A stretch of 26,203 nt of DNA from JBBAAW01 sp041658075 (GCA_041658075.1 JBBAAW010000011.1:1-26203); one strand, 5' to 3'. Positions 1 to 7,015 are shown, counted from the first letter of the stretch. The notes: generated from the letters alone by a model not told the origin. Translations and numbers: made by a program.

Positions 1-1
1 T

Positions 2-622
2 GCTGCTATTAGTTATTATTCACTTCCTTTGGATGCAAGACAAAATTTGGCCCCTCCCCAAATAGCACAGAGTCAATATTTTATCGGAAATTTGACCTCG
101 TTTGGAGTCGAAAAACTAGTAAACAGCTATTCACCAGACGATAAGCCTTTTTTATTACCACAACATTTAGTAGAACAGGCCAGATCAACGGTTTTTGAAC
201 CCATAAAAAATCATGTAGCGTTTTTAGGATTAGCCGCAAGAAAACAGTTAGCATACTGTAGAAACATAGAGTACGAGTGGGTCATTGGAGTAATGGAGGC
301 GTTAGCATCTGCTGCAAAAGATGATTCAATTTTATTTGTTTCATTTCCTATGCTTCTTCTAAATAGTGAGGTTGATTATTCAGTTGGGACGGTTTTACTA
401 GAACACTTAGAATTAGATAAGGAGAATTTAGAACAAGAAATTTATAATTTGGCACACCCCAAAGAAAGTCGCTGGAAAAAGAAAGGAGTATTAAAAAACA
501 CCCCAGACGATAATAAGCCAGCTGCTTTGAGAGAATCCCTACTTGTAGCGCATTATTTAAAATTCGGTTATTTACCCAGGCCATATATTTCAATCTTGGG
601 CGAAACTTTGCTTCAAGAATAA
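2..622 (+). CDS. Unrecognised protein, 5'-truncated by the window edge
   Basis: The frame is open from base 2 with no stop before TAA at 620-622. A TTG at 29 could act as a start, but it has no ribosome-binding site and lies in an uninterrupted frame, so the gene most likely begins upstream of the window. About 206 residues are visible. The protein is soluble-looking, with no signal peptide or membrane segment in the visible part. It has mixed hydrophobic and charged stretches and a Lys-rich patch near residue 150 of the TTG-started form. I recognise no family and see no catalytic motif. The next gene downstream is on the opposite strand, so this is the last gene of its transcription unit. 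No clear terminator follows on the plus strand. Confidence 0.7.
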   Translation, partial: AAISYYSLPLDARQNLAPPQIAQSQYFIGNLTSFGVEKLVNSYSPDDKPFLLPQHLVEQARSTVFEPIKNHVAFLGLAARKQLAYCRNIEYEWVIGVMEALASAAKDDSILFVSFPMLLLNSEVDYSVGTVLLEHLELDKENLEQEIYNLAHPKESRWKKKGVLKNTPDDNKPAALRESLLVAHYLKFGYLPRPYISILGETLLQE

Positions 623-776
623 AGTAGTATCACACTTATTTTTAGACTATTACATTTAATTAGTTTGCTGTCGGATTACACAGACTTGAAACAGAATAAT
701 GTAAGTTATACTATTGCATAATTGAGGCCGACTAACCCATGGAAGAGGAGAAAAAGAGATGTAAATGAGATGGTAC

Positions 777-813
777 AAAAAAAACAAACAACCCACCGAG
801 TTTTCCCGATGGG
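777..813 (-). terminator. Rho-independent terminator after the small secreted protein
   Basis: On the minus strand a 9-bp stem (CCCATCGGG / CTCGGTGGG, two G-U wobbles) closes an AAAA tetraloop. It is followed by a T-rich run ending in eight T (A-run at 777-784 on the plus strand). It starts about 24 nt past the stop codon of the gene at 837-1406, where an intrinsic terminator would be expected. Confidence 0.85.
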
Positions 814-836
814 CTGCTGTTTTTACTAACGAACCA

Positions 837-1406
837 CTACGGAGTCGTTGTCCATTGGTCATTTAAGCCAAAGCCAGGCGCTCCATCTTTAAATCTATAA
901 TTTCCACTTCCTGTGTCGTTATAGACCTCTTGAATTACATGGTATTGACCCCATAGGTCTCCACCTGGACCAACCCAGACGATTTTGTAAAAGTCTGTAT
1001 ACTTTTGGGTATTACCGTCTCCGTCTATGTAACTACCATTATATTGATTAGTTAACCAACCCATGCTTGTGCCACTTACAACACCATCAACTAGTCCTCG
1101 GTCCAACTTTCCGTCACCATTACAGTCGACATCAGCCAACCAAGCATTACTCCACTTCATGTTGAGCTTATCACCTGAAGTAACTGGCACTGTGGGACGG
1201 GAGTAATTGTCAGCGTAGCCGTTAAACATATGAGCTTGATAGTTGTATCCCCATTTGTCATATCCAAGAACAACTGAATTTCCAGCTGAATCGGTAATAG
1301 TACCATCCTGAATGGTGACACACGCGCCCGGTTTAGCTGCCGTGGCAGGAGAAGTTGTTAATGCAAAAACTGTCGCAACTGCAATTAAGAAAAAGAGTTT
1401 CTTCAT
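837..1406 (-). CDS. Small secreted protein with EF-hand-like loops, unknown function
   Basis: A 189-residue protein with a classical signal peptide: MKK, a hydrophobic core at residues 4-20, and a likely cleavage after an ATA motif near residue 24. The mature part is rich in Gly, Asn, Asp, Tyr and Trp. It holds an EF-hand/dockerin-like acidic loop at about residues 93-103 (D-x-D-x-N-G-D-G-x-x-D) and a second D-G-D-G loop near 129, suggesting calcium binding. A motif around GYDKWGYNYQAHMFNG looks familiar from uncharacterised secreted proteins of uncultured bacteria; this is recollection, not a search result. The start is set by a strong SD (AGAGGTG, 1415-1421) 8 nt before ATG. That SD, the monocistronic setting and the strong terminator suggest abundant expression. 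It could be an exported surface or matrix protein; no enzymatic function can be assigned. Confidence 0.85.
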   Translation of the reverse strand: MKKLFFLIAVATVFALTTSPATAAKPGACVTIQDGTITDSAGNSVVLGYDKWGYNYQAHMFNGYADNYSRPTVPVTSGDKLNMKWSNAWLADVDCNGDGKLDRGLVDGVVSGTSMGWLTNQYNGSYIDGDGNTQKYTDFYKIVWVGPGGDLWGQYHVIQEVYNDTGSGNYRFKDGAPGFGLNDQWTTTP

Positions 1407-1440
1407 TTATTTTTCACCTCTTTTCAAAAAAGTTAAATAC

Positions 1441-1465
1441 AAAAAAGCCCGCAAGTAAGCGGACT
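1441..1465 (-). terminator. Hairpin with U-tract between the NUDIX gene and the secreted-protein gene
   Basis: Minus strand: AGTCCGC, 6-nt loop, GCGGGCT, then an uninterrupted run of six T. The 7-bp stem has one G-U pair. It most simply terminates the NUDIX transcript ending at 1632. It also lies between the only plausible upstream promoter (TGTTATAAA, about 1466-1474) and the SD of the next gene, so it could instead be a 5'-leader attenuator or stabilising hairpin. The plus strand also reads as a weak terminator (GCGGACTTTTAT). Confidence 0.65.
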
Positions 1466-1631
1466 TTTATAACAAATTAAATTTCATGAAAATAAAATCA
1501 CTATGTCTATGGTATTTCAAGAAGGGGTGAAAGTAAAGCTTATAAAATAAATTATAACAACGATGCAATATTATCCTGTACTTAACTTCTCCAGGCCATT
1601 TGGCTGGGGATATGGGATGATTTTCGAACTT

Positions 1632-2153
1632 TTACAGATCTTTGTCCACTCGTACACTTTGTTCTTTGACTAGTTTACTATCTTTCCAGGTAATATTGGT
1701 ATATAAAATACCAGGTTTATCGTTCAGAACATGTTCGAAGTAGTATTGAGAAGGCGGAAAAACGTTTTCCAACTTCACCAATTCTGACAATGGAAGCCAC
1801 CTTGATCTACCTTCAGCAGTCTCCTCAATCGCGTCCTGATGCTTGGAAATTCTAGCTAAGAATATAAAACTAATCCAGCATTCATTACGATCTATATGAT
1901 AGTGGAAAGCTATCGCCTTTAACCTTATGTCCTTCTCGTCTATTTTAACGCCAGTTTCTTCCTCAACTTCTCTTATAGCGGCCGTTAGTGCATCCTCATT
2001 TGAGTCTATATGACCACCCGGACCTATCCAAAAACCAGGGAATTTCTTAGCAGTATCACTTCGTTTATGCATTAGTATTTCATCACCACATATAACATAG
2101 GCTTCTGAAGCAAGTTGCATACGACCTAGTTCATCAAGCGTGGTAACTTCCAT
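1632..2153 (-). CDS. NUDIX hydrolase
   Basis: A 173-residue protein with a full NUDIX box at about residues 47-69: G-H-I-D-S-N-E at the start and R-E-V-E-E-E-T-G-V at the end, matching GX5EX7REUXEEXGU. The glutamates of REVEEE ligate the metal in this fold. The family cleaves nucleoside diphosphates linked to another moiety, such as oxidised dNTPs, sugar nucleotides or cofactors; the substrate cannot be read from this sequence. A strand rich in Trp and His precedes the box (HKRSD...FPGFWIGPGG), typical of MutT-like members. No SD precedes ATG 2153, but TATAAT lies 9 nt upstream. An alternative in-frame ATG exists at residue 12 (MQLASEAYV), and the conserved domain starts close to it. Monocistronic, downstream of tRNA-Gln on the same strand. 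Confidence 0.9.
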   Translation of the reverse strand: MEVTTLDELGRMQLASEAYVICGDEILMHKRSDTAKKFPGFWIGPGGHIDSNEDALTAAIREVEEETGVKIDEKDIRLKAIAFHYHIDRNECWISFIFLARISKHQDAIEETAEGRSRWLPLSELVKLENVFPPSQYYFEHVLNDKPGILYTNITWKDSKLVKEQSVRVDKDL

Positions 2154-2162
2154 AATAGGATA

Positions 2163-2168
2163 ATTATA
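2163..2168 (-). promoter_or_regulatory. -10 element of the NUDIX gene
   Basis: A perfect TATAAT on the minus strand ends 9 nt before the ATG, implying a leader of only about 2-3 nt. No good -35 is visible. Just upstream is a nest of small inverted repeats: CCTCA-GT-TGAGG at 2175-2186 and the perfect 12-bp palindrome AGGCTCGAGCCT at 2184-2195. These could be an operator. Confidence 0.5.
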
Positions 2169-2206
2169 CTACGCCCTCAGTTGAGGCTCGAGCCTTATTA
2201 AGATTA

Positions 2207-2241
2207 TGGGATTTTCGTTGGTATAACAACCAGAAAACCCA
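2207..2241. repeat. Imperfect inverted repeat abutting the tRNA-Gln 3' end
   Basis: TGGG-A-TTTTC-GTTG, a GTATAA loop, then CAAC-CA-GAAAA-CCCA: 13 base pairs with two small bulges. On the minus strand it begins at the first base after the tRNA CCA. It lacks a following U-tract, so it is either a weak terminator or a processing/exonuclease-blocking hairpin for the tRNA precursor. Confidence 0.55.
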
Positions 2242-2317
2242 TGGCTGGGGAGCTAGGACTCGAACCTAGAAGTCTCCGCGTTCAGAGCGCGGCATCCTGC
2301 CATTAGACGACTCCCCA
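2242..2317 (-). tRNA. tRNA-Gln (anticodon CUG)
   Basis: A complete 76-nt cloverleaf with encoded CCA. The acceptor stem is TGGGGAG / CTCCCCA with discriminator G. The anticodon stem is CCGCG / CGCGG around loop CTCTGAA, giving anticodon CTG (plus-strand cag at 2283-2285). The T-arm is CTAGG-TTCGAGT-CCTAG. A U1-A72 pair is typical of bacterial tRNA-Gln and supports the identity independently of the anticodon. It has its own promoter at 2331-2359. Confidence 0.95.
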
Positions 2318-2330
2318 TCGTAGCAGGGGT

Positions 2331-2359
2331 ATTTTACCTTTTTACGCTGCACTATTCAA
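2331..2359 (-). promoter_or_regulatory. Promoter of tRNA-Gln
   Basis: On the minus strand, -35 TTGAAT (2354-2359), a 17-nt spacer and -10 TAAAAT (2331-2336). The -10 ends 13 nt before the mature 5' end at 2317, leaving a 5' leader of about 6-7 nt. It sits back to back with the start of the NYN gene on the other strand. Confidence 0.7.
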
Positions 2360-2381
2360 AAAGTTGCATAAAGTATAGAAT

Positions 2382-2987
2382 GTGTTTGTGACACAAAGTC
2401 AAACAAAAAATCCAAATTCGGCAAAACATAAAGAACAGCGGGTAGCGGTTTTTGTTGACGTGCAAAACATGTATTACTCTGCTAAAAACTTGTACAGCGC
2501 TAAAGTGGATTTCGGTAGAGTGCTAAAGGAGGGCGTGGCGAGCAGAAAGCTTGTTCGCGCGTTTGCCTATGTAATTAAAGCCGATGTAGGAGCGGAAAAG
2601 GATTTTCATGAAGCTTTAAGCGTGCAGGGTTTTGAGGTTCGCGTAAAGGAACTGCAGGTGTTTTTTGGTGGAGCTAAAAAAGGCGACTGGGATGTGGGGC
2701 TTTGTATGGATGCGGTTAGAATGATGTCAAAAATTGATGTAATGGTTCTGGTTTCAGGAGACGGGGATTATGCCGATCTAATTGAATATGCCAGAAGCCA
2801 AGGTGTAAGAACGGAAGCCATAGCTTTTGAAAAGACTGCATCCGGAAAATTAATGGAGATGGTTGACTCTTTTACTAACATGAGCGACGACCCTAGAAAG
2901 TTTTTAATATCCCAGCGCGGATTTACACCGCAGGTAACAAAATCTACAAGTTTGGTCCCGGATTACCAAACCCCCACAATTGCGTAA
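2382..2987 (+). CDS. NYN-domain (LabA/DUF88-like) protein, putative ribonuclease
   Basis: A 201-residue protein that is mostly one NYN (PIN-like) domain, residues about 20-165. The acidic residues expected for a metal-dependent nuclease site are present: FVDVQN near residue 26, WDVGLCMD near 105-111, and the VSGDGDY signature near 124-130. NYN proteins are related to PIN nucleases and are proposed to act on RNA; the target here is unknown. The C-terminal 30 residues look disordered. The first possible start is GTG at 2382. However, a TAGAAT hexamer at 2376-2381 is exactly 6 nt before a second in-frame GTG at 2388, so under the leaderless pattern of this locus 2388 may be the true start. Neither start has an SD. 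Confidence 0.88.
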   Translation: MFVTQSQTKNPNSAKHKEQRVAVFVDVQNMYYSAKNLYSAKVDFGRVLKEGVASRKLVRAFAYVIKADVGAEKDFHEALSVQGFEVRVKELQVFFGGAKKGDWDVGLCMDAVRMMSKIDVMVLVSGDGDYADLIEYARSQGVRTEAIAFEKTASGKLMEMVDSFTNMSDDPRKFLISQRGFTPQVTKSTSLVPDYQTPTIA

Positions 2988-2999
2988 ACATAGCGGGAG

Positions 3000-3028
3000 T
3001 TTCTGAATAATAAAATAACCCGTATAAT
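3000..3028 (+). promoter_or_regulatory. Promoter of the VanW gene, predicted leaderless
   Basis: -35-like TTTCTG (3000-3005), 17-nt spacer, perfect TATAAT (3023-3028), then exactly six bases (GTTGGT) to ATG 3035. Initiation at the usual distance would fall on the A of the ATG. No SD is possible. Confidence 0.7.
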
Positions 3029-3034
3029 GTTGGT

Positions 3035-4813
3035 ATGATAATTTTTCTAAAGAGAAAAGCAAAAGGTTACGCTATTAAGTTATATAAACCCGTACTCTAT
3101 ACCCTAGCGTCGATGCTATTTATATCGACGGGGTATCACCTGTATTTTGCTAAAAAAATTATCCCGGGAGTTACTCTGGCAAATGTACAAATAGGCGGAC
3201 TTACTTATTCACAGGCGCTTGAAAAAGTCATCCAAAAAGAGTCGCAAACCAAAAAGGAGCTTAACTTATGGGCACAAAAAGCCCTACAAAGTCAGGGTAA
3301 AAGCTATCAGATAAAGGCGAGCGATATTGAACTTAAATACGATTGGGAAGCAGGCGTGACTCGAGCGTTTGAGGTAGGCAGAACAGGTAATCTTTTCATC
3401 GACACCAAAGATAAAATTGCCGGATTTTTCAAACCTTTAAAACTTAACACTAAATATAGTTATAACAAAGATCTTTTGGGCAGTAAAGTGGCAGAAATTA
3501 GAAGTGAGGTAAACATTCCGTCTGTAAGTGCAAAGATGACACTAAATGTAGATGAGAAGTTGGAAATTGTGCCGGAAGTTTATGGAAAAAGTCTAGATGA
3601 GAATAAAATGTACAATGTTATAAGAAACTGTTTTGACAATCTGGACTTTGAACAAAAGTTGTTGGAAGTGGAAGATACCAATCCCCAATTTACCAAAGGA
3701 GATTTAGATAAAGTTCTAAACGAGGCGCAAAAACTCGTGGCAAGAGAGGTTGAACTAAAGTCGGGCGACAAAATATACAAACTGGGCCCAGTGGATCTGC
3801 TAAAACTTATTAAATTTACTTCCAAAGATGATAAAACGGAGGTTAATTTAGATAAAATCGAGCTGGAAAAGGTCGTCCAAAACATTGCTCTGGAACTAAA
3901 TAAATTACCATTGGGTCAAGTGGTGAACATAAAAGACGGGCGTGTACAGGAGTTTAAAATTATTCAAGACGGGTTAGAGATTGATAAAGACAAATTTGCG
4001 AGCGATTTTAAAAAGCTGTTTTTTAGTGGTAACAACAAGCTTGGCATGGAAATTCCCCTTAAAGAAGTTAAAACCTCTAAAGACGGCTCGGAGTATGGAA
4101 TTTTTTCTCTTTTGGGAACGGGGATTAGCAAATTTACAGGTTCCGCCCAGCCAAGAATCACTAATTTAACGCTCGCCGCACAAAGGACCAACGGCGTTTT
4201 AGTACCTCCAGGAAAGGAATACTCTTTTAATCAGGCTGTTGGAGAAATAAGTGGCCGAACGGGTTACGCCACAGCGTATATTATTTCCCAAGGTCGTACG
4301 GTTTTAGGGGAGGGGGGAGGTGTCTGCCAAACATCTACCACACTTTTTAGAGCTATTTTAAACGCGGGGCTGCCAATAACTTCCCGCCATCCTCACGCGT
4401 ATAGAGTTGATTATTATGAAATCGAGTCTCCGGTGGGGTTTGACGCCAGCGTTTACCAACCGTCGCTGGATCTAAAATTTAAAAACGACACCCCGGGATA
4501 CCTGTTAATTCAGTCGTCTACCGACCTTGCCGCTAACACTCTGGAATTTAAAATCTACGGCACCCCAGATGGTCGCAAAGTAGAAATAAGCAAACCAAAA
4601 CTTTATAATGTATACGCCCCGCCCGCGCCGTTATACCAAGATGACCCAACTTTACCAAAAGGTATTGTTAGACAGGTGGACTTTTATGCTATGGGGGGAA
4701 CCGCGGAATTCACCCGTAAAGTTACTAAGGGCGACGAAGTATTGTTTGAGGACTCGTTTAAGAGTATTTACCAACCCTGGCGTGCGATCTATTTGGTGGG
4801 AACTAAAATTTAA
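3035..4813 (+). CDS. VanW-domain envelope protein with predicted peptidoglycan-binding repeats
   Basis: A 592-residue, single-pass membrane protein. A short basic N-terminus and a hydrophobic segment at about residues 19-37 anchor it, with the rest outside. Two repeats at about 90-210 and 220-345 resemble the PG_binding_4-type domains usually found before VanW. The VanW domain follows at about 373-510, with RTNGVLVPPGKEYSFN, the GGGVCQTSTTLF core near 425 and the SRHPHAYRVDYY segment. A beta-rich tail ends the protein. VanW was named from vancomycin-resistance clusters, but its biochemical role is unsettled and it is widespread in bacteria without resistance, so cell-wall association is the safe reading. 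It is transcribed alone. Its stop overlaps the stop of the convergent gene on the other strand. Confidence 0.9.
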   Translation: MIIFLKRKAKGYAIKLYKPVLYTLASMLFISTGYHLYFAKKIIPGVTLANVQIGGLTYSQALEKVIQKESQTKKELNLWAQKALQSQGKSYQIKASDIELKYDWEAGVTRAFEVGRTGNLFIDTKDKIAGFFKPLKLNTKYSYNKDLLGSKVAEIRSEVNIPSVSAKMTLNVDEKLEIVPEVYGKSLDENKMYNVIRNCFDNLDFEQKLLEVEDTNPQFTKGDLDKVLNEAQKLVAREVELKSGDKIYKLGPVDLLKLIKFTSKDDKTEVNLDKIELEKVVQNIALELNKLPLGQVVNIKDGRVQEFKIIQDGLEIDKDKFASDFKKLFFSGNNKLGMEIPLKEVKTSKDGSEYGIFSLLGTGISKFTGSAQPRITNLTLAAQRTNGVLVPPGKEYSFNQAVGEISGRTGYATAYIISQGRTVLGEGGGVCQTSTTLFRAILNAGLPITSRHPHAYRVDYYEIESPVGFDASVYQPSLDLKFKNDTPGYLLIQSSTDLAANTLEFKIYGTPDGRKVEISKPKLYNVYAPPAPLYQDDPTLPKGIVRQVDFYAMGGTAEFTRKVTKGDEVLFEDSFKSIYQPWRAIYLVGTKI

Positions 4814-5226
4814 TCGAAATAAGAAACAGAAAACACCGTCTCCACATTGTCACCCAAAGATAGAACAGAAACCTCAATCTTCTCCTGGTCGCGCGTGTAA
4901 ATGGTGGAAAGCAAATCTTCTGCGCTATCCTTGGACTTCCAGCCCTTTGACACCAAAACACTTCTAAAAAACTTTTGAATTTCCTCACTCGATTTAGAGC
5001 TGGACAGAGTCATTTGAGAAAATCCGTCGCGCACATTGCGCCCAACTTCCTGCGAACCTGTAGGCAAAGGGATGCTATCTAAATAACTTTTTTTCTCTTT
5101 AACGGACTTGGCACCCTCCACACGTGGAGTAATATCGGGTCTGTAGATAGAAAATAAATAGTACGATAGTCCAAAAACAAAACATAAGGCAAAAAATATG
5201 GGCAAGGCGCTTTTTGCTGATTTCAT
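4810..5226 (-). CDS. Small membrane-anchored extracytoplasmic protein, unknown function
   Basis: A 138-residue protein starting at MKSAK. The open frame extends upstream to 5496, but that part only overlaps tsaD, and a TATAAT lies just before 5226, so the short form is chosen. A single hydrophobic segment at residues 8-27 is followed by a soluble domain of about 110 residues. That domain includes S-S-S-K-S-S-E-E-I, F-F-R-S-V-L and G-W motifs reminiscent of small lipoprotein-like sensor folds; I do not recognise a family. It is divergent from tsaD (52-bp gap) and convergent with the VanW gene, sharing the TTAA at 4810-4813 as overlapping stops. An envelope role is inferred only from topology. 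Confidence 0.75.
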   Translation of the reverse strand: MKSAKSALPIFFALCFVFGLSYYLFSIYRPDITPRVEGAKSVKEKKSYLDSIPLPTGSQEVGRNVRDGFSQMTLSSSKSSEEIQKFFRSVLVSKGWKSKDSAEDLLSTIYTRDQEKIEVSVLSLGDNVETVFSVSYFD

Positions 5227-5236
5227 AGCTACATTA

Positions 5237-5245
5237 ATTATAGCA
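5237..5245 (-). promoter_or_regulatory. Extended -10 promoter of the gene at 4810-5226
   Basis: Minus strand TGC-TATAAT (hexamer 5237-5242), an extended -10 element, 10 nt before ATG 5226. The predicted leader is about 4 nt. No SD is present. Confidence 0.6.
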
Positions 5246-5263
5246 CGACTATTCTTCTCGCCG

Positions 5264-5272
5264 TGGTAAAAT
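5264..5272 (+). promoter_or_regulatory. Extended -10 promoter of tsaD, predicted leaderless
   Basis: TGG-TAAAAT (hexamer 5267-5272), then exactly six bases (CTGCAA) and ATG 5279. Initiation should occur at the start codon. It is back to back with the minus-strand promoter at 5237-5245. Confidence 0.6.
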
Positions 5273-5278
5273 CTGCAA

Positions 5279-6316
5279 ATGCTGATCCTTGGAATAGAAA
5301 CTACTGTTGACGACACCGGAGTAGCACTCGTAAAAGATGGCTGGGATGTGGTGTCGAGTATTGTGTCCTCACAAAACATAATGCATGAAAAATACGGCGG
5401 GATAGTCCCCGAGATAAGCTCGCGCATGCATGCCGAAAACATCCTGCCTGTCCTGGAAGAAGCACTGTTCCAAGGCAAAACAAAACTTAGCGACATAAGG
5501 TGTATAGCTATATCGGCAACTCCGGGTTTAGTAGGTTCTCTGTTGATAGGAATAAACTGCGCAAAAACACTATCCTTAGTCCTTAATAAACCGCTCGTTG
5601 CAATAAATGATCTAGAGTCTCACGCTTACTCTGTTTGTTTGGAGGACGTGTCTGCATATAATGATTTTAACGACCCGAGTTCATGGCCAAAAATATATTT
5701 GATCGTAAGCGGAGGAACCACTCAATTAATATACGCAAAAGGAATTGGAGATTATCATACGGTAGGAGATACTTTAGACGACAGCGCCGGAGAGACACTT
5801 GACAAGGTAGCAAGGTTGATGGGATACCAATTTCCTGGCGGACCTGCTATTGAGAAAGCCTCCCAGGGGATAAGTCCAACGATTACCTTACCAAAACCGA
5901 TGCACAAAGATGGAACTGCAAATTTTTCTTTTAGCGGACTAAAAACATCGGTAGTAAATAAAATAAGGGGGGCGGGCGAACTAGACACTGAAAAAAGGTG
6001 TTTGTTTGCCAGCTCTTTACAAGCAACTGTTATAGAGATACTGATTGAAAAGTTAAAATCGGCCTGTCAAAAATACAAACCCAAGGCGGTAGTTTTAGGG
6101 GGAGGAGTAGCAGCAAACACCCTTCTAAGACAGCGGGTTGTACAAGATATGAATGTAAAGGTATATATTCCCCAAAAAAAATATTGCACTGACAACGCCA
6201 GTATGACCGCGGGTTGCGCACATAGGTATTTTGAACACGGCGTGTTTAGTACTATCGCGGAGGTAGCCCCGTTCAAATTTAAGGATATAAATGGAGTAAC
6301 GTGTGCGACTGATTAA
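5279..6316 (+). CDS. tsaD: TsaD, tRNA N6-adenosine threonylcarbamoyltransferase
   Basis: A 345-residue ASKHA-fold protein, normal length for TsaD. It transfers the threonylcarbamoyl group from threonylcarbamoyl-AMP to A37 of ANN-decoding tRNAs, normally with TsaB and TsaE, which are not in this window. Visible motifs are GIETTVDDTGVA at residues 5-16, YGGIVPEISSR near 40-50, SGGTTQL near 145, FSFSGLKT near 218, GGGVAANTLLR near 270 and CTDNASM near 302. The metal site departs from the usual HxxxH: residue 111 is Asp (AINDLESHAYS) while His115 and the Asp of CTDN are kept. The usual SGGHTQ is SGGTTQ. It is predicted to be translated from a leaderless mRNA, and the tsaC frame overlaps its last 14 nt. 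Confidence 0.95.
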   Translation: MLILGIETTVDDTGVALVKDGWDVVSSIVSSQNIMHEKYGGIVPEISSRMHAENILPVLEEALFQGKTKLSDIRCIAISATPGLVGSLLIGINCAKTLSLVLNKPLVAINDLESHAYSVCLEDVSAYNDFNDPSSWPKIYLIVSGGTTQLIYAKGIGDYHTVGDTLDDSAGETLDKVARLMGYQFPGGPAIEKASQGISPTITLPKPMHKDGTANFSFSGLKTSVVNKIRGAGELDTEKRCLFASSLQATVIEILIEKLKSACQKYKPKAVVLGGGVAANTLLRQRVVQDMNVKVYIPQKKYCTDNASMTAGCAHRYFEHGVFSTIAEVAPFKFKDINGVTCATD

Positions 6317-6962
6317 ACTAAAAAAAGATTTATCGAACCTGGACGAAGTTATTCAAATAGCCAAACGCGAGTTGGAAAATGGAAATGTAATTTTGTGTCC
6401 CTCACATACTAATTACACAGTGGCAGCAAATGTTGAAAACGAAAGCGCAATAAAAAAGGTCTATTCCGTTAAGGGAAGGGATTTCAAAAAACAGCTTTCA
6501 ATACATGTATGTGATTTAGATATGGCAAAGAAATATGTATATCTTAATCAGTCGGCAGAATTACTTGCAAAAAAATTCCTTCCAGGAAAAATAACTTTAC
6601 TTTGTAAAAAGAGGGAGTCAACGCTAGATATATTAACAGGTGGCTCTGATAAAGCGGGTTTTATGGTTGCTGATTTTGAGTTTTGTATACGATTAACTAA
6701 GGCGTGTGGCTTTGGCTATACAGGAACATCCGCTAACATAACAGGACTGCCTCCTTGCTACAGCATAGAAGAATTTGTGAGACAGAAGAACGGCCATCTT
6801 GATAGTGAAATTACCCTTGCTGTAGATTATGGAAGTCTTCCCAAGATCGAATCTACCACTGTAGTGGACACCACAACTACACCCATTAGTTTTATTAGAG
6901 AAGGATTTATTGACGCGAAGGAAATCTTAGATTACTGGCATAATGCCCAAACCATAAAATAA
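6303..6962 (+). CDS. tsaC: TsaC/Sua5-type L-threonylcarbamoyladenylate synthase (YrdC domain)
   Basis: A 219-residue single YrdC domain without the Sua5 C-terminal domain. It makes threonylcarbamoyl-AMP from threonine, bicarbonate and ATP, the substrate of TsaD encoded just upstream. Supporting motifs are VKGRDFKKQLSIHV near residue 58 (the K-x-R nucleotide-binding element), GTSANITGLPP near 143-153 and the late STTVVD segment. The first motif is diverged: the usual P-T-[DE]-T-x-Y-G-L reads PSHTNYTVA at about 34-42. The GTG start overlaps the tsaD end by 14 nt, indicating co-transcription and probably translational coupling. No SD is seen. The next gene is convergent. Confidence 0.9.
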   Translation: MRLIKLKKDLSNLDEVIQIAKRELENGNVILCPSHTNYTVAANVENESAIKKVYSVKGRDFKKQLSIHVCDLDMAKKYVYLNQSAELLAKKFLPGKITLLCKKRESTLDILTGGSDKAGFMVADFEFCIRLTKACGFGYTGTSANITGLPPCYSIEEFVRQKNGHLDSEITLAVDYGSLPKIESTTVVDTTTTPISFIREGFIDAKEILDYWHNAQTIK

Positions 6963-6982
6963 CAGACCGACACAGGAACGAA

Positions 6983-7006
6983 AGAGGGGGCTTTACAACC
7001 CCCTCT
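6983..7006 (-). terminator. Terminator of the major pilin gene
   Basis: A perfect 8-bp stem AGAGGGGG / CCCCCTCT with an 8-nt loop. On the minus strand it is followed by TTTCGTT, a weak U-tract. It lies about 30 nt after the pilin stop, between two convergent genes, and may also stop tsaC transcripts. Confidence 0.65.
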
Positions 7007-7015
7007 AAAAATACT

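Noticed and set aside
656..862. 68-residue minus-strand frame downstream of the secreted-protein gene
   Set aside because: It spans the terminator hairpin, lacks a ribosome-binding site and has no recognisable protein features.
2207..2317. tRNA-Gln as an attachment site for a mobile element
   Set aside because: No second copy of the tRNA 3' end and no integrase were seen in the window.
3035..4813. Reading the VanW gene as a vancomycin-resistance determinant
   Set aside because: No vanHAX ligase or VanRS genes are present, and VanW domains are common in bacteria without resistance.
5227..5496. N-terminal extension (90 codons) of the minus-strand frame ending at 4810
   Set aside because: It lies entirely over the tsaD start and the intergenic promoter region. 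A good extended -10 and the hydrophobic anchor both place the start at 5226.
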